In this document: piece after piece, positions 23,517-34,744 of the stretch
How the letters are laid out: every line of letters begins with the position of its first letter
How positions within the stretch are numbered: the stretch's first letter is position 1
From: Dryomyza anilis
Lineage: Eukaryota; Arthropoda; Insecta; Diptera; Dryomyzidae
Assembly: GCA_951804985.1 (NCBI GenBank)
Contig: OX638133.1
Span: 25,264,963 to 25,328,962, forward strand
DNA: 64,000 nt
Direction of reading: 5' to 3'
The notes under the pieces: model-generated
Told to the model about the DNA's origin: nothing
Seen by the model: the letters and a program-made list of their open reading frames with translations, nothing else
The model's database searches: none
Made by a program: the position numbers and the translations under genes

Positions 23517-24819
23517 AGGACTGCGTCGAATAAAATTGTCCGTTACATATCTTCCTATAATGTGCTATTGCAAGATTCAAATTAAAAAAATTTGATCATA
23601 GTAGCTCTGAATTAAATCGCAGAAAATAATTTGTGTCAGTTACAGTCAATACAAAATTTATTTAACGCGAAAATGGCAAACGAAGTGGAAGTGCGAGAAA
23701 ATATAATTAAAATTTTTCAAAAACAACCTAGTTGGTCTTTTAAAAAAATTGCCAAGGAGGTAGGGGGCTAACCCTAAGACCATTTCTCGCGTTATCAACC
23801 GCTTTAAGGAACACCTCTGAGTATTGATCGGAAGAAAGGTTCTGGTAAAAAAAAGGCCCACGTGATCGTGAAAAGTCGAAGAAGGTTGTGAATATTTTAA
23901 AGAAAGATGCAAGCATATCCGGAAAGAAAATGGGCGAGAAATGCGGATTGCTCAGAATCTTTCGTGCGCAGGACTAAGAAAGAAGCTGGGCTGAAGACGT
24001 ACAAGGTCCAAAAAGTTCCGGATAGAAATGCCGTCAAGAATGAAACCGCAAAACAACGAGCTAAAAAGCTGAACCAAGATTTTTTTAAAAAATTCGATTG
24101 CTGCATAATGGACGACGAAACCTATGTTTTAGCGGACTATTCTCAGCTACCTGGGCAGGAATTTTATACAGTCGATTCTCGAGGAAATGTCGCTGAAAAA
24201 TTCAAATAAAAAAAAAATTACAAAATTCCCAAAGAAATTCCTTGTTTGGCAGGCAATTTGCAGTTGTGGAAAAAGGAGCAACTCATTCGTGACATCGGGT
24301 ACAATTAATAGCGAAATATATGTGAAGGAATGCTTGCAAAAGAGATTGCTTCCATTTTTACGCCAACATGAAGTGTCCACATTTTTTTGGCCTGACCTCG
24401 CTTCAAGACACTAGCGCAAAACGGCCTTAGAGTGGATCCAACCAAATGCAGTGATTTCGGTGCCTAGAGCAGCCAATCCACCAAACTGTCCAGAACTCAG
24501 GCCGATTGAGAGATACTGGGCTTTAGTAAAAAGGGAGATGAAGACAACAAAAAAAGTGGCCAAAGACCTTGAAGACTTTAAAAGAAAGTGGCCTTCAGCA
24601 GCTGTGAGGGTGTCGGACACTACCATTACAACATTTATGGAAGGGGTTCCGGAAAAATTAAAACTTTTTATTAAAAAATATGAATTTCTGGTTTTTTATA
24701 TTTTTTTTTAAATCTAAAAATAATTTGCAAAATAAAATATTTTATTCTATAAAAATTCGATTACTAGATTTCTAGATTTTTTCATTTTTGTAGCGGACAA
24801 TTTTATTCGACGCAGTCCT
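23517..24819 (+). mobile_element. Tc1/mariner element with about 30-bp TIRs
   Basis: Left TIR AGGACTGCGTCGAATAAAAT (continuing TTGTCCGTTAC) and the inverted right TIR at about 24790-24819 match over about 30 bp with one mismatch. TA lies at 23515-23516 and 24820-24821. The near-identical TIRs contrast with a badly broken transposase. It is inserted in a GGTTCC array. Confidence 0.92.
23673..24711 (+). pseudogene. Tc1/mariner transposase, multiple frameshifts and stops
   Basis: The start is ATG at 23673 (MANEVEVRENIIKIF, then WSFKKIAKEV, a helix-turn-helix opening). The frame breaks after a G run at about 23765, again near 23815 and 23850, and between about 23935 and 23960. The next piece (RRTKKEAGLKTYKVQ, then CCIMDDETYV with the first catalytic aspartate) ends at a stop near 24207. 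The frame then changes (FLVWQAICSCGKRS, FFWPDLASRH with the second aspartate) and meets a stop at about 24412. The last piece has NPPNCPELRPIERYW with the third acidic residue, a glutamate. At least four frameshifts and one stop make it non-functional. Confidence 0.9.
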
Positions 24820-24821
24820 TA

Positions 24822-25018
24822 TCACGTTTTGTCTGCATCTTCATGTTTTTCTGTGCTTTTTTCGTGTTTTTTGGTGTTTTGTCGTCTTTCCGTGTTTCTT
24901 CTTGTCTTTTTAAATCCCGTGCTTTATCGTGCTTCTCGTGCGTGCCTGTAAATTTAGTCGTCGGGCTCGTGCCCGTGCGTGTCTGTGTCATCAAAAACAG
25001 GCACGCTCTCATCTCTAG
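24822..25018 (+). repeat. CGTGCC-rich module
   Basis: GTGCTTCTCGTGCGTG, TTTAGTCGTCGGGCTCGTG and CCGTGCGTGTCTGTG words end in CATCTCTA. A close relative is at 54385-54580 and an inverted one at 54925-55085. It is non-coding and forms the right part of the composite element. Confidence 0.7.
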
Positions 25019-26090
25019 TATAAATTAAATCCTAGCAGGGATGGTGTATATGCTAAAAAATATATGCATGTATAGCATATACACATATTTGGTTCGCCAG
25101 TTCGTTTTTCTGTATATCTTCTCTCTTATTTGTGTTTAACAAATATAAATACAAAATAAATAAAATAAGTATATAAAAATGGCAAATAAAAACAAATATA
25201 TTTTTTTATCGGTTGTGTTAATTTCCTTTAATTTTTATTCAATTAATTTCTTAATTAATATAATGAAATATATAATCAATACAACTAAATGTCGTATCGG
25301 TGATGAAACAATTAATAATTAATTGTTATGATAAATTTCGTTGCTATATTTACACATAAAACTTTTTTCGGTGTACCTTAATTCATTATTGATCTAGTAA
25401 GTTTAATAGTTCTCATATACTCAAATTTTATGACAAGATACGATATTTAAATATATATCATATCGATATTAAACTATTTTTCGAAAATTATGTAAATAAA
25501 AACATATTTTTATTACATAATCTGCATATATTTTAGATGCGTAATTTTATATATTATATTGTACATAATTAGACAATTGTAAAGTAGAAAAACCCCCAAG
25601 AAAGAGACCACGTAGAATACAACATACCACTAATAAGGACATCCGCAAACAAACAACTTCCTTCCTCTGATGGTGCCTTAAGTGGCAAACGCTAGTACGA
25701 ATATATTATAAAAAAATGTACTTAGTAGTTGCCATAAAAGTAGCTACTTGTGCCAAAAAAATATTGTTGTAGGAGTGCAATGCGTGCCGAAGTGGTAACT
25801 TCGAAAGACGTACAAATTAGGCCAAAAATACCTTATAACTAGACAATTATTTCTTGTCACAAATGTTTTTATTTTCAACTTTTGAACTGACTTTTTTTTA
25901 AGGAACAAGTCAATTTATAATGGTATAATTGTTCAATATTTCCCTATAATACTTTGTATATTTACAGTTTGTGTATTTACAGCAGTACAATTAGTCAATA
26001 ATTGCAGATAAACTGTTCGATGTAAATTACATAAATTAATAGGCAACTTATTACATTTCGACGATTTTTTTAATATACAATGTAGTAGGG
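25019..26090. other. AT-rich stretch, no gene seen
   Basis: This is mostly A/T with a slightly less AT-rich patch at 25590-25700 that matches nothing I know. The ORF at 25933-26133 (minus) has no recognisable features. Confidence 0.5.
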
Positions 26091-26094
26091 GTTC

Positions 26095-28260
26095 CAAAAC
26101 CGGAATACCGGATATTTCCTCGAAACAATTCATTCTTGGAGAATTTTTCCCGAGACAACTCTCTCCAAAGATAATTCATACCCGCGACAATTTATCCCAG
26201 GCAAACTTTCCCGTAGAAATCTTAAGAAAGATTTGTGCAATTCCTTATTTAAAAAAAAAATCCTAGAGTTGTGGACAATTTTTCTCAAATATTAGGAGAA
26301 AAAGGTTTCCTTGAGTGAATTCTTTGTCGGAGAAGAAGAATTGTCTAGTCGGAGATAATTATTTCCCAAGTTAATTCATATCCGCGACAATTCTTTCCCG
26401 GCAAAACCGTCCGGGATAATTCTTAGGAAAGATTTGTCTGTTTTTTTAAGAATTATCCGGGAAAGATTTTCCAAACAAAGGAAAAGATATGTCGCAAGAA
26501 GAATTGTCTAGTTCGAGAAAATTCATTCTCAAGACAATTCTTCCCCTGCAAATCATTACCGGATATCTTAAGAATTAACCGGAAAGATTTGCCGGAAAAG
26601 AATGCCCCAAGATTATTCATTCGTGAGACAATCTTTCTCCGAACAATTCGTTATCGAAAATTTCATCCCGAGACATTATAATTTATCCCCGAAGAATTAT
26701 TTTCCGGCGAATCTTTCCGAAGTAAGAAACCGGATACCAAAGAATTATTCGGCAAATATTTGTCGAAGAAGAATTGTTTAGTCTTTCACAAGATAATTTA
26801 TTCCAGAGACAATTCTTTCCCAGCTAATCTTTCCCGGCTAATTCTTTGGTAATAATAGTTTGGCATTACAGTCCTATGAGAACTTAGGCCGAGCTCTCTC
26901 ACCATTTTGAGCTGTGCGTGTTACATTTGTACTCAAAGTGGTGGGACCTACAGTTTATTGCCGAATCCGAACGGCGGGTGAGAACTTTTCATAGGCAATG
27001 TTTTACTCTAGTAGGTTTGCCATTTACTGCCGCGAGGTAGCGCGGTATAGAAAAATGTTTCTATGAAAAGATATTGTTAGCCCTAGTCCAGGCTTGAACC
27101 GGGGACCTTTCGGCTCGCAGTCCAACGCACTAATCACTGAGCTACCGTGGCTACATCTGGTATCTAGTTATTAATCAAGTTTTTTTAAGAAATCTCCGGG
27201 AAAATATGCCCGAAAAGAGTTGACTCGGGAAAGATTTGTCGTATAAAGAATTGTCTAGTCCGAGTAAATTAATTTCGAACCCGGGTAATTCTTTGGAATC
27301 CAGTATCTTAAGAATTAACCAGAAAGATTTGCCGGAAATGAATCTCCCAAGATTATTCATCCGTGAGACAATTCTTCTCCGGACAATTCTTTCCCGGGCA
27401 ATTCTTTAATGAAAATTTCTTCCAGAGACAGTTCGTTCCTATCATAGTTTATCCCCGAACAATTATTTTCCGACAAATCTTTCAGAATTAAGAAAACTGG
27501 ATACCAAAAAATTATTCGGTAAAGAATTGTCGGAAGAAGAATTGTCTAGTACGAGACAAATCTTTCTCAAGATAATTCATGGCAGAGACAATTCATCCCC
27601 AGCTAATCTTTCCCGTTTACTTCTTTGATATCTGGTTTTTAATACAGTTTCTTAAGTATTCTTCGGGAAGACAACTATTTCCCGTGCAATTCTTTATCGA
27701 AAATTTCTTCCCGAGACAATTCATTTCTATTACAATTAATTTATTATTTTCCGGCAAATCTTTCCGAATTAAGAAATCAGATACCAAAGAATTACTCGAG
27801 AAAGATTTGTCGGAAGAAGAATTGTCTAGTCCGTGAGAAATCTTTCTCAAGATAATTCATTCTAGAGACAATTCTTCCCAGCTAAACTCACCCGGCTAAT
27901 TCTTTGGTATCTAGTTTTTAATCCAGTTTCTTAAAAATTCTCTGGGACGATTTGCCTGAGAAGAATTGTTTCGGGGATAAATTAAATTGAGAATATGGGA
28001 ATTGCCTCCGGTAAGAATTGTCCGGAGAAGGATTGCCTCACGGATGAATAATTTTGGAAAAAATTGTCTCGGGTAGAATTAGTAGCGAAAGATTTGTTCA
28101 TGGAAGAACTTGCGGCAGATGAATTATCTTGGGAAAGAACTGTCACGAGAAGAAATGTTCGTGAAAGATAATTCCGGGGATAAATTGTCTCGCGGAAGAA
28201 TTTTTTTACGGGGAAGAATCTCGACACAATTCTTCCCCAGAAAAATAACAGTTCTTCCCT
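26095..28260. repeat. Imprecise array of AATTCTTCCCGAGACAATTC words
   Basis: Degenerate words (TTCCCGGACAATTCTT, GAAGAATTGTCTAGTCC, AAGATTTGCCGG) occur in both orientations. Larger blocks begin CAGTTTCTTAAGAATTC near 27176, 27645 and 27926, and TTCTTTGGTATCTAG near 26843, 27620 and 27900, at about 280-470 bp spacing. ORFs on both strands are by-products. A SINE is inserted at 26851-27155. Confidence 0.8.
26851..27155 (-). mobile_element. tRNA-derived SINE, copy A
   Basis: The minus-strand tRNA-like head is at 27075-27155 (GGTAGCTCAGTGATTAGTGC, then CGGTTCAAGCCTGG as box B). The body runs down to an ATTATT tail at 26851. The host array has TTCTTTGGTATCTAG uninterrupted at about 27900. Here TTTGGTA precedes and TCTGGTA follows the SINE, a probable target duplication with one mismatch. 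Confidence 0.82.
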
Positions 28261-28734
28261 AAATTATTTAATATATTATGATAGTATGTAGAAGAACAGT
28301 TCGTATGTATTCAAAAATATCTTAATATGGCAACTAATTTATTTATTTTCCCCCAAACACAAATGCGGTACACTGTGTATTGGGTAAAGCCGAACAAGAA
28401 CCCTGAATTTGCTAACATAAATATGCACACTGCTTGTTATTCACAACCACTTTTTGTTCAACATAAGAATGGTATAGATTTTCTTTTTCAATATAGGCAC
28501 AGCATTTAAATTTATATAATTTTAAATGTTTCCTCTATATTTATTTTTTTATTATATTGAAATTCAATGTTTAGTCGTAGCATACGAAAGCTTTAAATAG
28601 CATGATCAAACTAGCACTTATGCTAGTCACTGTGGATAGTTCCTAAGAAAGTAAACCAAGAAGCTTATTATTCAGATAGTTCCTAAGAAAGTAAACCGAG
28701 AAATTTACGCGTATTATTCAGATTCAGCAGAAAC
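28261..28734 (+). promoter_or_regulatory. P450 upstream region with a 40-bp tandem duplication
   Basis: GATAGTTCCTAAGAAAGTAA begins at 28635 and again at 28675, giving a 40-bp direct duplication immediately upstream of the P450 ATG at 28736. The copies differ at a few bases (CCAAGAAGC against CCGAGAAAT). It may be 5' UTR or promoter. I cannot place a TATA box or start site with confidence. The rest is AT-rich; the ORF at 28327-28509 is not recognised. Confidence 0.5.
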
Positions 28735-28735
28735 C

Positions 28736-31700
28736 ATGAATAAGTCCGAGAAGAAGCAAATAGTGCAGTGGTTTCTTTTGACTTTAACTCTGACAGTATT
28801 TATTGGCTGGCTCTGGAAACGTCGTCATTTCTATCGTTTTGCATTTGATTTTCCCGGTATATGGGGTCTACCACTATTCGGTATACTCTTTCGTTTGAAA
28901 AATTTCAATAGTGAGTTATTTGATTTCGTGAAAAAAATATGATAAACCTAAAATGAAAAGTGATTTTGTAGATATATTAACGGGTATTGCCGAAATATTT
29001 GTCGCCTGTAAGCGCTATACTATTTGCATATGGCTGGGTTTATATCCAGTGCTACTCACAGCAGATCCCGAAGTTATTGAGAAGACTTTATCATCCCAAG
29101 AGCTAATGAGTAAGGCAAAATCTATATACCAGCCGATATATAGTTTTCTTCAAGGTGGCCTTATAGCAAGTCCAGGTATAACTATTTTTTGATTTCGGAC
29201 ATTTAAGCATTACAATATATATATATATATTCATGATTTGCAGTTGAGCAATGGACACAACATCGTAAAATAATAAATCCAACTTTTAATCATAAGGTGC
29301 TGCTTAGTCTTGTGCCCATATTTAATAAGGTGAAGAAAATGACATTGCCAAAGTTTGATGAACTCGTTGATAAAGGTGAACAAGACGTGTTTGATATAAT
29401 CAGTCGCACTACATTTGGTATATCAGTTCGTAAGTTGTATTTAAAAAATGTAAACTTGAGAAAGGTGATTGAGGTACAGTTTTTTTCAGTGCAAGTTTAA
29501 ACTTAGTTTAAATTTTTCTAAATTTTTAAGCAGCAATAGTTTTAAATAAAGCTGTATGTCTTTTTATTAGTCAGACAGATGGATTATTTGTAATTAGTTA
29601 GTATGACTTAATAAATATTTCTAATTTGTTGACAATAGAGTACATTATTTCGTTTAAACTAAGTTTAATTTGAAATTTTTACTGAAAAACGGAATCTAAA
29701 TATTTAATAATGAAATTTTTTATATTTAAAAGATTGTAAAATTATTTACAGAAAGCTCTATGGGACAAGATATAAGTGACTCCGTATTAATAAAGGAAAA
29801 TACCGTTGAACATTACAGATAGTAAGTTAAGCAAACATTTTTCAATTTGGTATAAACCAGAATATTAAAAAAAAAATGAGTAAAACGAAAAGGAAAATCT
29901 GAATTAATTATAAAGTATGATTTAGATAATTATAAAGTATGATTTAGTTAATTATAAAGTATGATTTATAATAATAGTTTTGCGCTACAGTCCTGTACAG
30001 AACTTGGGCCGAGCTCGCTCACCATTTTGAGCTGTGCGTGTTACATTTGTACTCAAAGTGGTGGGAATTACAGTTTATTGCCGAATCCGAACGGCGGGTG
30101 AGAGCTTTTCATAGGCAATGTTTTACTCTCGTAGGTTTGCCATTTACTGACGAGAGGTACCGCGGTATAGAAAAATGTTTCTATGAAAAGATGTTGTTTG
30201 CCCCAGTCCAGGCTTGAACCGGGGACCTTTCGACTCGCAGTCCAACGCACTAACCACTGAGCTACCGCGGCTATGATTTAGTAATTTTTAAATATGATTT
30301 AGTTAATTATAAAGTATGATTTAGATAATTATAAGGTATGTTTTAGTTAATTATAAAGTATGATTTAGTTAATTATAAAGTATAATTTATCTAATTATAA
30401 AGTATGTTTTAGTTAATTATAAAGTATGTTTTAGTTAATTATAAAGTATGATTTAGTTAATTATAAAGTATGATTTAGTTAATTATAAAGTATGATTTAG
30501 ATAATTATAAAGTATGTTTTAGTTAATTATAAAGTATGATTTATCTAATTATAACGTATGATTTAGTAAATTATAAAGTATGATTTATCTAATTATAAAG
30601 TATGATTTAGATAATTATAAAGTATGTTTTAGTTAATTATAAAGTATGTTTTAGTTAATTATAAAGTATGATTTAGTTAATCATAAAGTATGATTTAGAT
30701 AATTATAAAGTATGTTTTAGGTAATTATAAAGTATGTTTTAGTTAATTATAAAGTATGATTTAGTTAATTATAAAGTATGATTTAGTTAATTATAAAGTA
30801 TCATTTAGTAATTATAAAGTATGATTTAGTCAATATATATTTAATTTATATTACTTTTTTCAAATAGTAGCGAGACCTACTTTTGTATAGAGCTAGTTAG
30901 GCTTAGAATAACTAAGTAACCTGAATTGCTCATATAATTTCAACACGGAAAACCCGTTTTTGAATAGATACATTTATATTCTGACAGAAATTGTACTACG
31001 GGTCATGATCTGAAAGTGATTATTGAATTTTTACTTTTCATAACTCGACCAGTTTTATGACTAAAATGATCGGACCATGATTATGTCTTCTCTGATAGGG
31101 TAAATTTAAACTAGGTTATATCAATTTCAAACTAAACCAACACATTATCGTTTTATTCTACCTAACATCATAAGAAAACGAAGTTGAAGAGAAATATAGT
31201 GAAAGGGTAAATGGTAATACTTTTGTAACACTTAGAAGGAGGCGTTTCTGGAAATGAAAAAGTATATATAGACGCATCTGACGAAAACTAACACGTTTAA
31301 AATGTTTGTATGAAAATTTCCATTCAAAAATATTAAACGTGTTAGTTTTCGTAAGAGACGTGGGGATATATTCATCATCTTTTGATTCGATTTCTGCCTA
31401 TTTCTGTCAGTCTGTTGAAATCACGATTACAAGAAAACTAATAGTGCTAGCTCAATGAAATTCTGAAGTTAGATTACTTTTATAACTACGTTACCTGGTA
31501 TTGAAAAAGGGCATGATCGGAGCACTTTTGTTTAAATCTATATCTATATATATAAAACTCTTGGTCGGTCTGTTTGTCCGTCTGTCTGTTTGTTCCAGCA
31601 TCACGTCTAAACCGCTTAGTCGATTTGACTGAAACTATGCATCAGAATACTATGGAGTACGGAGGCTATATATGGGTGAGATTGGACAACGGGGCGTGGC

Positions 31701-34538
31701 ACTTCCCATATAACATATACTTTTATAGGAAATAACTCAGCAATTACACCAATTATGAAGATGAAACAAAAAAACTCCGTTACAAAAAAAAAATAATACA
31801 GAAGTAAAAACACAAATACAAAAAAAAATGCACGAAACAAAAGCAAAAAGACTAAAGCAGAAAACTCCCAAAAAACAAAAGTAAAAAAAAAAGCAAAAAA
31901 ACAATAAAACACAAAATCAAAAACAAAAAAACAATTACAAAATTCAAAAGCAAAAACACAAATCAAAAGCAGTAGTAAAAACAAAAATACAAAAGCAAAA
32001 TCATAAAAAAAACAAAACAAAATCAAAAACAAAATCAAAAACCAAGCGCAGGAACATAGGCAAAAACAGAATAACAAAATAAACAGAAATACAAAAAAAA
32101 CAAAAAAAAAACATAAAACCCAGGAAATAACTCGGCATTTACACCAGCTATGAAGATAAAACAAAAAAAAACTACAATACAAAAAAAAAATACAAAAGCA
32201 AAAAAACAAATACAAAAACAAAAGCAAAAACACTACACCAGAAAAACACAAAAGCAAAATCACAAAAATACGCAAAAATACACAAAAACAAAATCCAAAC
32301 ACAAAAACAATAAAACACAAAATCAAAAACAATAGCAAAAACATAAATCAAAGCCGAAGTAAAAACAATAATACAAAAGCAAAATCACAAAAAAAAAAAA
32401 CAAAAGAAGAAAATCAAAAACCATGCGCAGAAACATAAGCAAAAACAGAAAAACTAAAAAAAAAACACAAAACCCAGGAAATAACTCAGCAATTACATCA
32501 GCTATGGAGATGAAACAAAAAACTACATTACAAAAAAAAAAACAAAAGCAAAAATATAAATACAAAAGCAAAAAACACAAAAAAAGGTAAAAACAAAAGC
32601 AAATTCCCAAAAACAAAATCAAAAAAGTAAAATCACAAAAGCAAACGCAAAAACAAAATCGAAACACAAATCAAAAACATAAAAACAAAAACAATAGCAA
32701 TAACAAAATATAAAAGCAAAAGTAAAAATAAAAATAAAAAAGCAAATTAACAAAGAAAAGCAAAATTAAAAACCAAAGCACAAAATCAAAAACAAAATGA
32801 TAAACCAAAAGTACAGATACATAAGCAAAAATAGAAAACCAAAAAAATAACACAAAACCCAAAAAATAAAACAAAAGCAAAAACTTAAAACAAAAGCAAA
32901 ACTACAAAATCAAAAACATAAAAGCAAAAACAAAAAAATAAAAGCAAAAATACAAAACAAAATTGAAAGCAAAAACAGAAACAAAGAAATAAAAAATGAA
33001 AGAAAAGCGAAATCAAAACCAAAAAAATAGCAAAACAAAAACGGGAAAACAATAGGCTAAAACATAAAAATAAAAGCAAAGAACTAAAACAAAACAAAAA
33101 AAGAAAACAAAAAAAAACCATGTTGCGTAGACCGGTAAAGGAAACCAGTACCTCATACATATAATACTAACATCTACAGGTGAATTTTATACTAGTCAAA
33201 GTGATTTTTTTTTCAATTAATTAAATATAATGTTTTTCTCGAGATTGGCATGCTTTCGCAATATGTATTATTTTCGAATGTCTACAACTAAAAGTAAAAT
33301 TTCGTCAGAAGGTATATATTACAAGCTTCACTAGCTCTACAAGAAAAATATGTCTCCTGTAAAATATATTATTTTAAATTTTATTTCTATGTTAAATTCT
33401 ATGATAAAAACTAAAAACATCTAATAATCTATTCCTGATTTTAAAGCATTTTGCAGCAGTCCATGGTTAGAGCGGTATTTACATTTTTAAATCTGGGTCT
33501 TCTCTATTGGATAAATATTTATTATAGCATATCTAGAAAATATACATACAATTTTATTATCAAGGTAAAGCTTTAGATAATGCAAAATAAAAATGACATT
33601 AATTTGAAAAATTCTATTTTAGCTAATAAATCAAAAATTAAAGGAAATGAACGATATACATAAAAAAATGCGGAAACTAACAAATAATAATGATGATGAG
33701 AATACAACAGAATCATTATTATCAATCAAAAAACCACCAACTATATTTATTGAACAGGCAAAAGCCATGTATCAGATAGAACAATTTAATATGACTGATA
33801 TTATGGCAGAATCCAATAATATTTTAATTGCTGTAAGTGTGACCCAAACCATTATAAAGTTTTTCATATAAATTCTATACGATTTCTTTTGAAAGGCATT
33901 CGATACCTCAGCCCAAGCGATATTTTCAACACTCGTCTTCTTGGCCATGCATCCGCCAGTGCAGGAGAAACTCTACGAGGAGATACTAAGTATTTTTCCG
34001 GAGAAAGATTTCGACTGGAACTACGAGCATATGCATCATACACCCTACTTGGATATGGTCATTAATGAGACACTACGACTTGCGCCGCCAATTCCTTTAA
34101 TAGGTCGTCATGTTGTCAGGGATACACAGTTGACCAAGGATATATGGTTGCCCAGAGATATGCAGATATTGATTTCAATTTTCGATTTACATAGACGCAC
34201 TGATATCTGGGGCCCTAATGCCTCAAAATTCGATCCGGACAATTTCTTGCCCGCAAATATGGTTGACAAACATGCCTATTCATTTATACCATTCTCAATG
34301 GGTGTGCGAAATTGTATAGGTACGATAATATTTATTTTTTAATATTTTAAACCGATTGTGAATTTCCTTTTAAATAGGTTGGCGCTACTCGCTCTTTTCC
34401 ATGAAGGTATTGCTCACCGGTTTGCTGCGGAATTATAAATTCTCTACCGGGTTTAAGTATGAAGACCTTCGATTTGTCTCTAAAATTACTTTAAATTACC
34501 TAGTTACACCTAAGCTGCAGATTGAAAGACGTCCATGA
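28736..34538 (+). CDS. CYP4-clan cytochrome P450, CYP313-like, eight exons, two apparent frameshifts
   Basis: A microsomal haem monooxygenase, probably anchored in the ER by an N-terminal helix (QWFLLTLTLTVFIGWLW). Exons are 28736-29175, 29244-29429, 29752-29821, 33457-33564, 33623-33832, 33896-34319 and 34378-34538; the first contains the frameshift and may be counted as two. All junctions are GT-AG and in phase. Motifs: FPGIWGLP near the N-terminus; I-helix AAFDTSA spanning 33832/33896; ExxR as NETLRL; FDPDNFLP; haem ligand loop FSMGVRNCIG across 34319/34378. About 530 residues, normal for the family. There is one extra base in a 7-A run at about 28930-28937 (KK then YDKPKMKSD), and one missing base in 33457-33564 between SPWL and LGLLYW, near a T run. 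Either the gene is newly broken or the assembly has homopolymer errors. AATAAA lies at 34646. Confidence 0.85.
29897..30838 (+). repeat. 22-bp minisatellite in a P450 intron
   Basis: The unit AATTATAAAGTATGATTTAGTT is tandemly repeated, about 25 copies, with GATTTAG/GTTTTAG and AGTT/AGAT variants. The SINE copy at 29970-30273 interrupts it. It lies in the intron between 29821 and 33457. Confidence 0.92.
29970..30273 (-). mobile_element. tRNA-derived SINE, copy B, inserted in the minisatellite
   Basis: It has the same head, body and ATT-rich tail as the other copies, reading on the minus strand. The target is the minisatellite unit: TATGATTTA lies on both sides (about 29961-29969 and 30273-30281), giving a target duplication of about 8-9 bp. 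Since the unit itself contains that word, part of the match could be pre-existing repetition. Confidence 0.85.
31535..33160 (+). mobile_element. Helitron-like element, copy 2, with 1.35-kb A-rich expansion
   Basis: It begins TCTATATATATAAAACTC at about 31543, then CCGTCTGTCTGTTTG, AAACCGCTTAGTCGATTTG and a conserved ACTATGGAGTACGGAGG segment. Very A-rich CAAAAACAAAAGC sequence follows (31765-33120). Blocks headed CAGGAAATAACTCRGC recur at 32120 and 32475, so the expansion is itself tandem. On the minus strand it yields long F/C/L-rich ORFs, which I treat as low-complexity artefacts. It lies in the large P450 intron, opposite in orientation to 35520-37225. Confidence 0.55.
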
Positions 34539-34583
34539 ACATAATTTATATATAGCTTTAAGCCTATAGCAATTAAGTGCTAC

Positions 34584-34632
34584 GGATCGATACAAATTCC
34601 AGTTGTATAAGTCTCGAACTGGAATTTGATCC
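34584..34632 (+). terminator. Inverted repeat downstream of the P450 stop codon
   Basis: ACAAATTCCAGTT and AACTGGAATTTGATCC can pair (11 bp perfect, extended by GGATC/GATCC with a small bulge). It lies between the stop at 34538 and AATAAA at 34646, so it would be in the 3' UTR. Any role in RNA stability or processing is speculation. Confidence 0.4.
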
Positions 34633-34744
34633 GTTTCGCAATTGAATAAAATTTAAATAAATTACTCTGCACTTTATATATTTGAACTATAATAGAAAAA
34701 CATTTAGTAACTAAAAACCATTTGACGGTAGTGCCTGTGTTGCC

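Larger units (their letters stand above)
22921..25018. mobile_element. Composite TIR-bounded repeat with GGTTCC and CGTGCC arrays
   Basis: The left end TAGATATGAGCGCGTGCC (22921) and the right end GGCACGCTCTCATCTCTA (25001-25018) are inverted copies with about two mismatches. Between them are a CGTGCC-rich segment, a reversed GGAACC array (23240-23516), the inserted Tc1/mariner (23517-24819), and another CGTGCC-rich segment. Without the insertion it is about 0.8 kb and non-coding. The same ends appear singly near 54573 and 54929. Confidence 0.5.

Noticed and set aside
31616..32344. 242-codon minus-strand ORF rich in F, L, C and V, and its neighbours to 33160
   Set aside because: It is the translation of a CAAAAA/TTTTTG low-complexity expansion; hydrophobicity comes from T-rich codons. 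It starts in the conserved end of a Helitron-like repeat.
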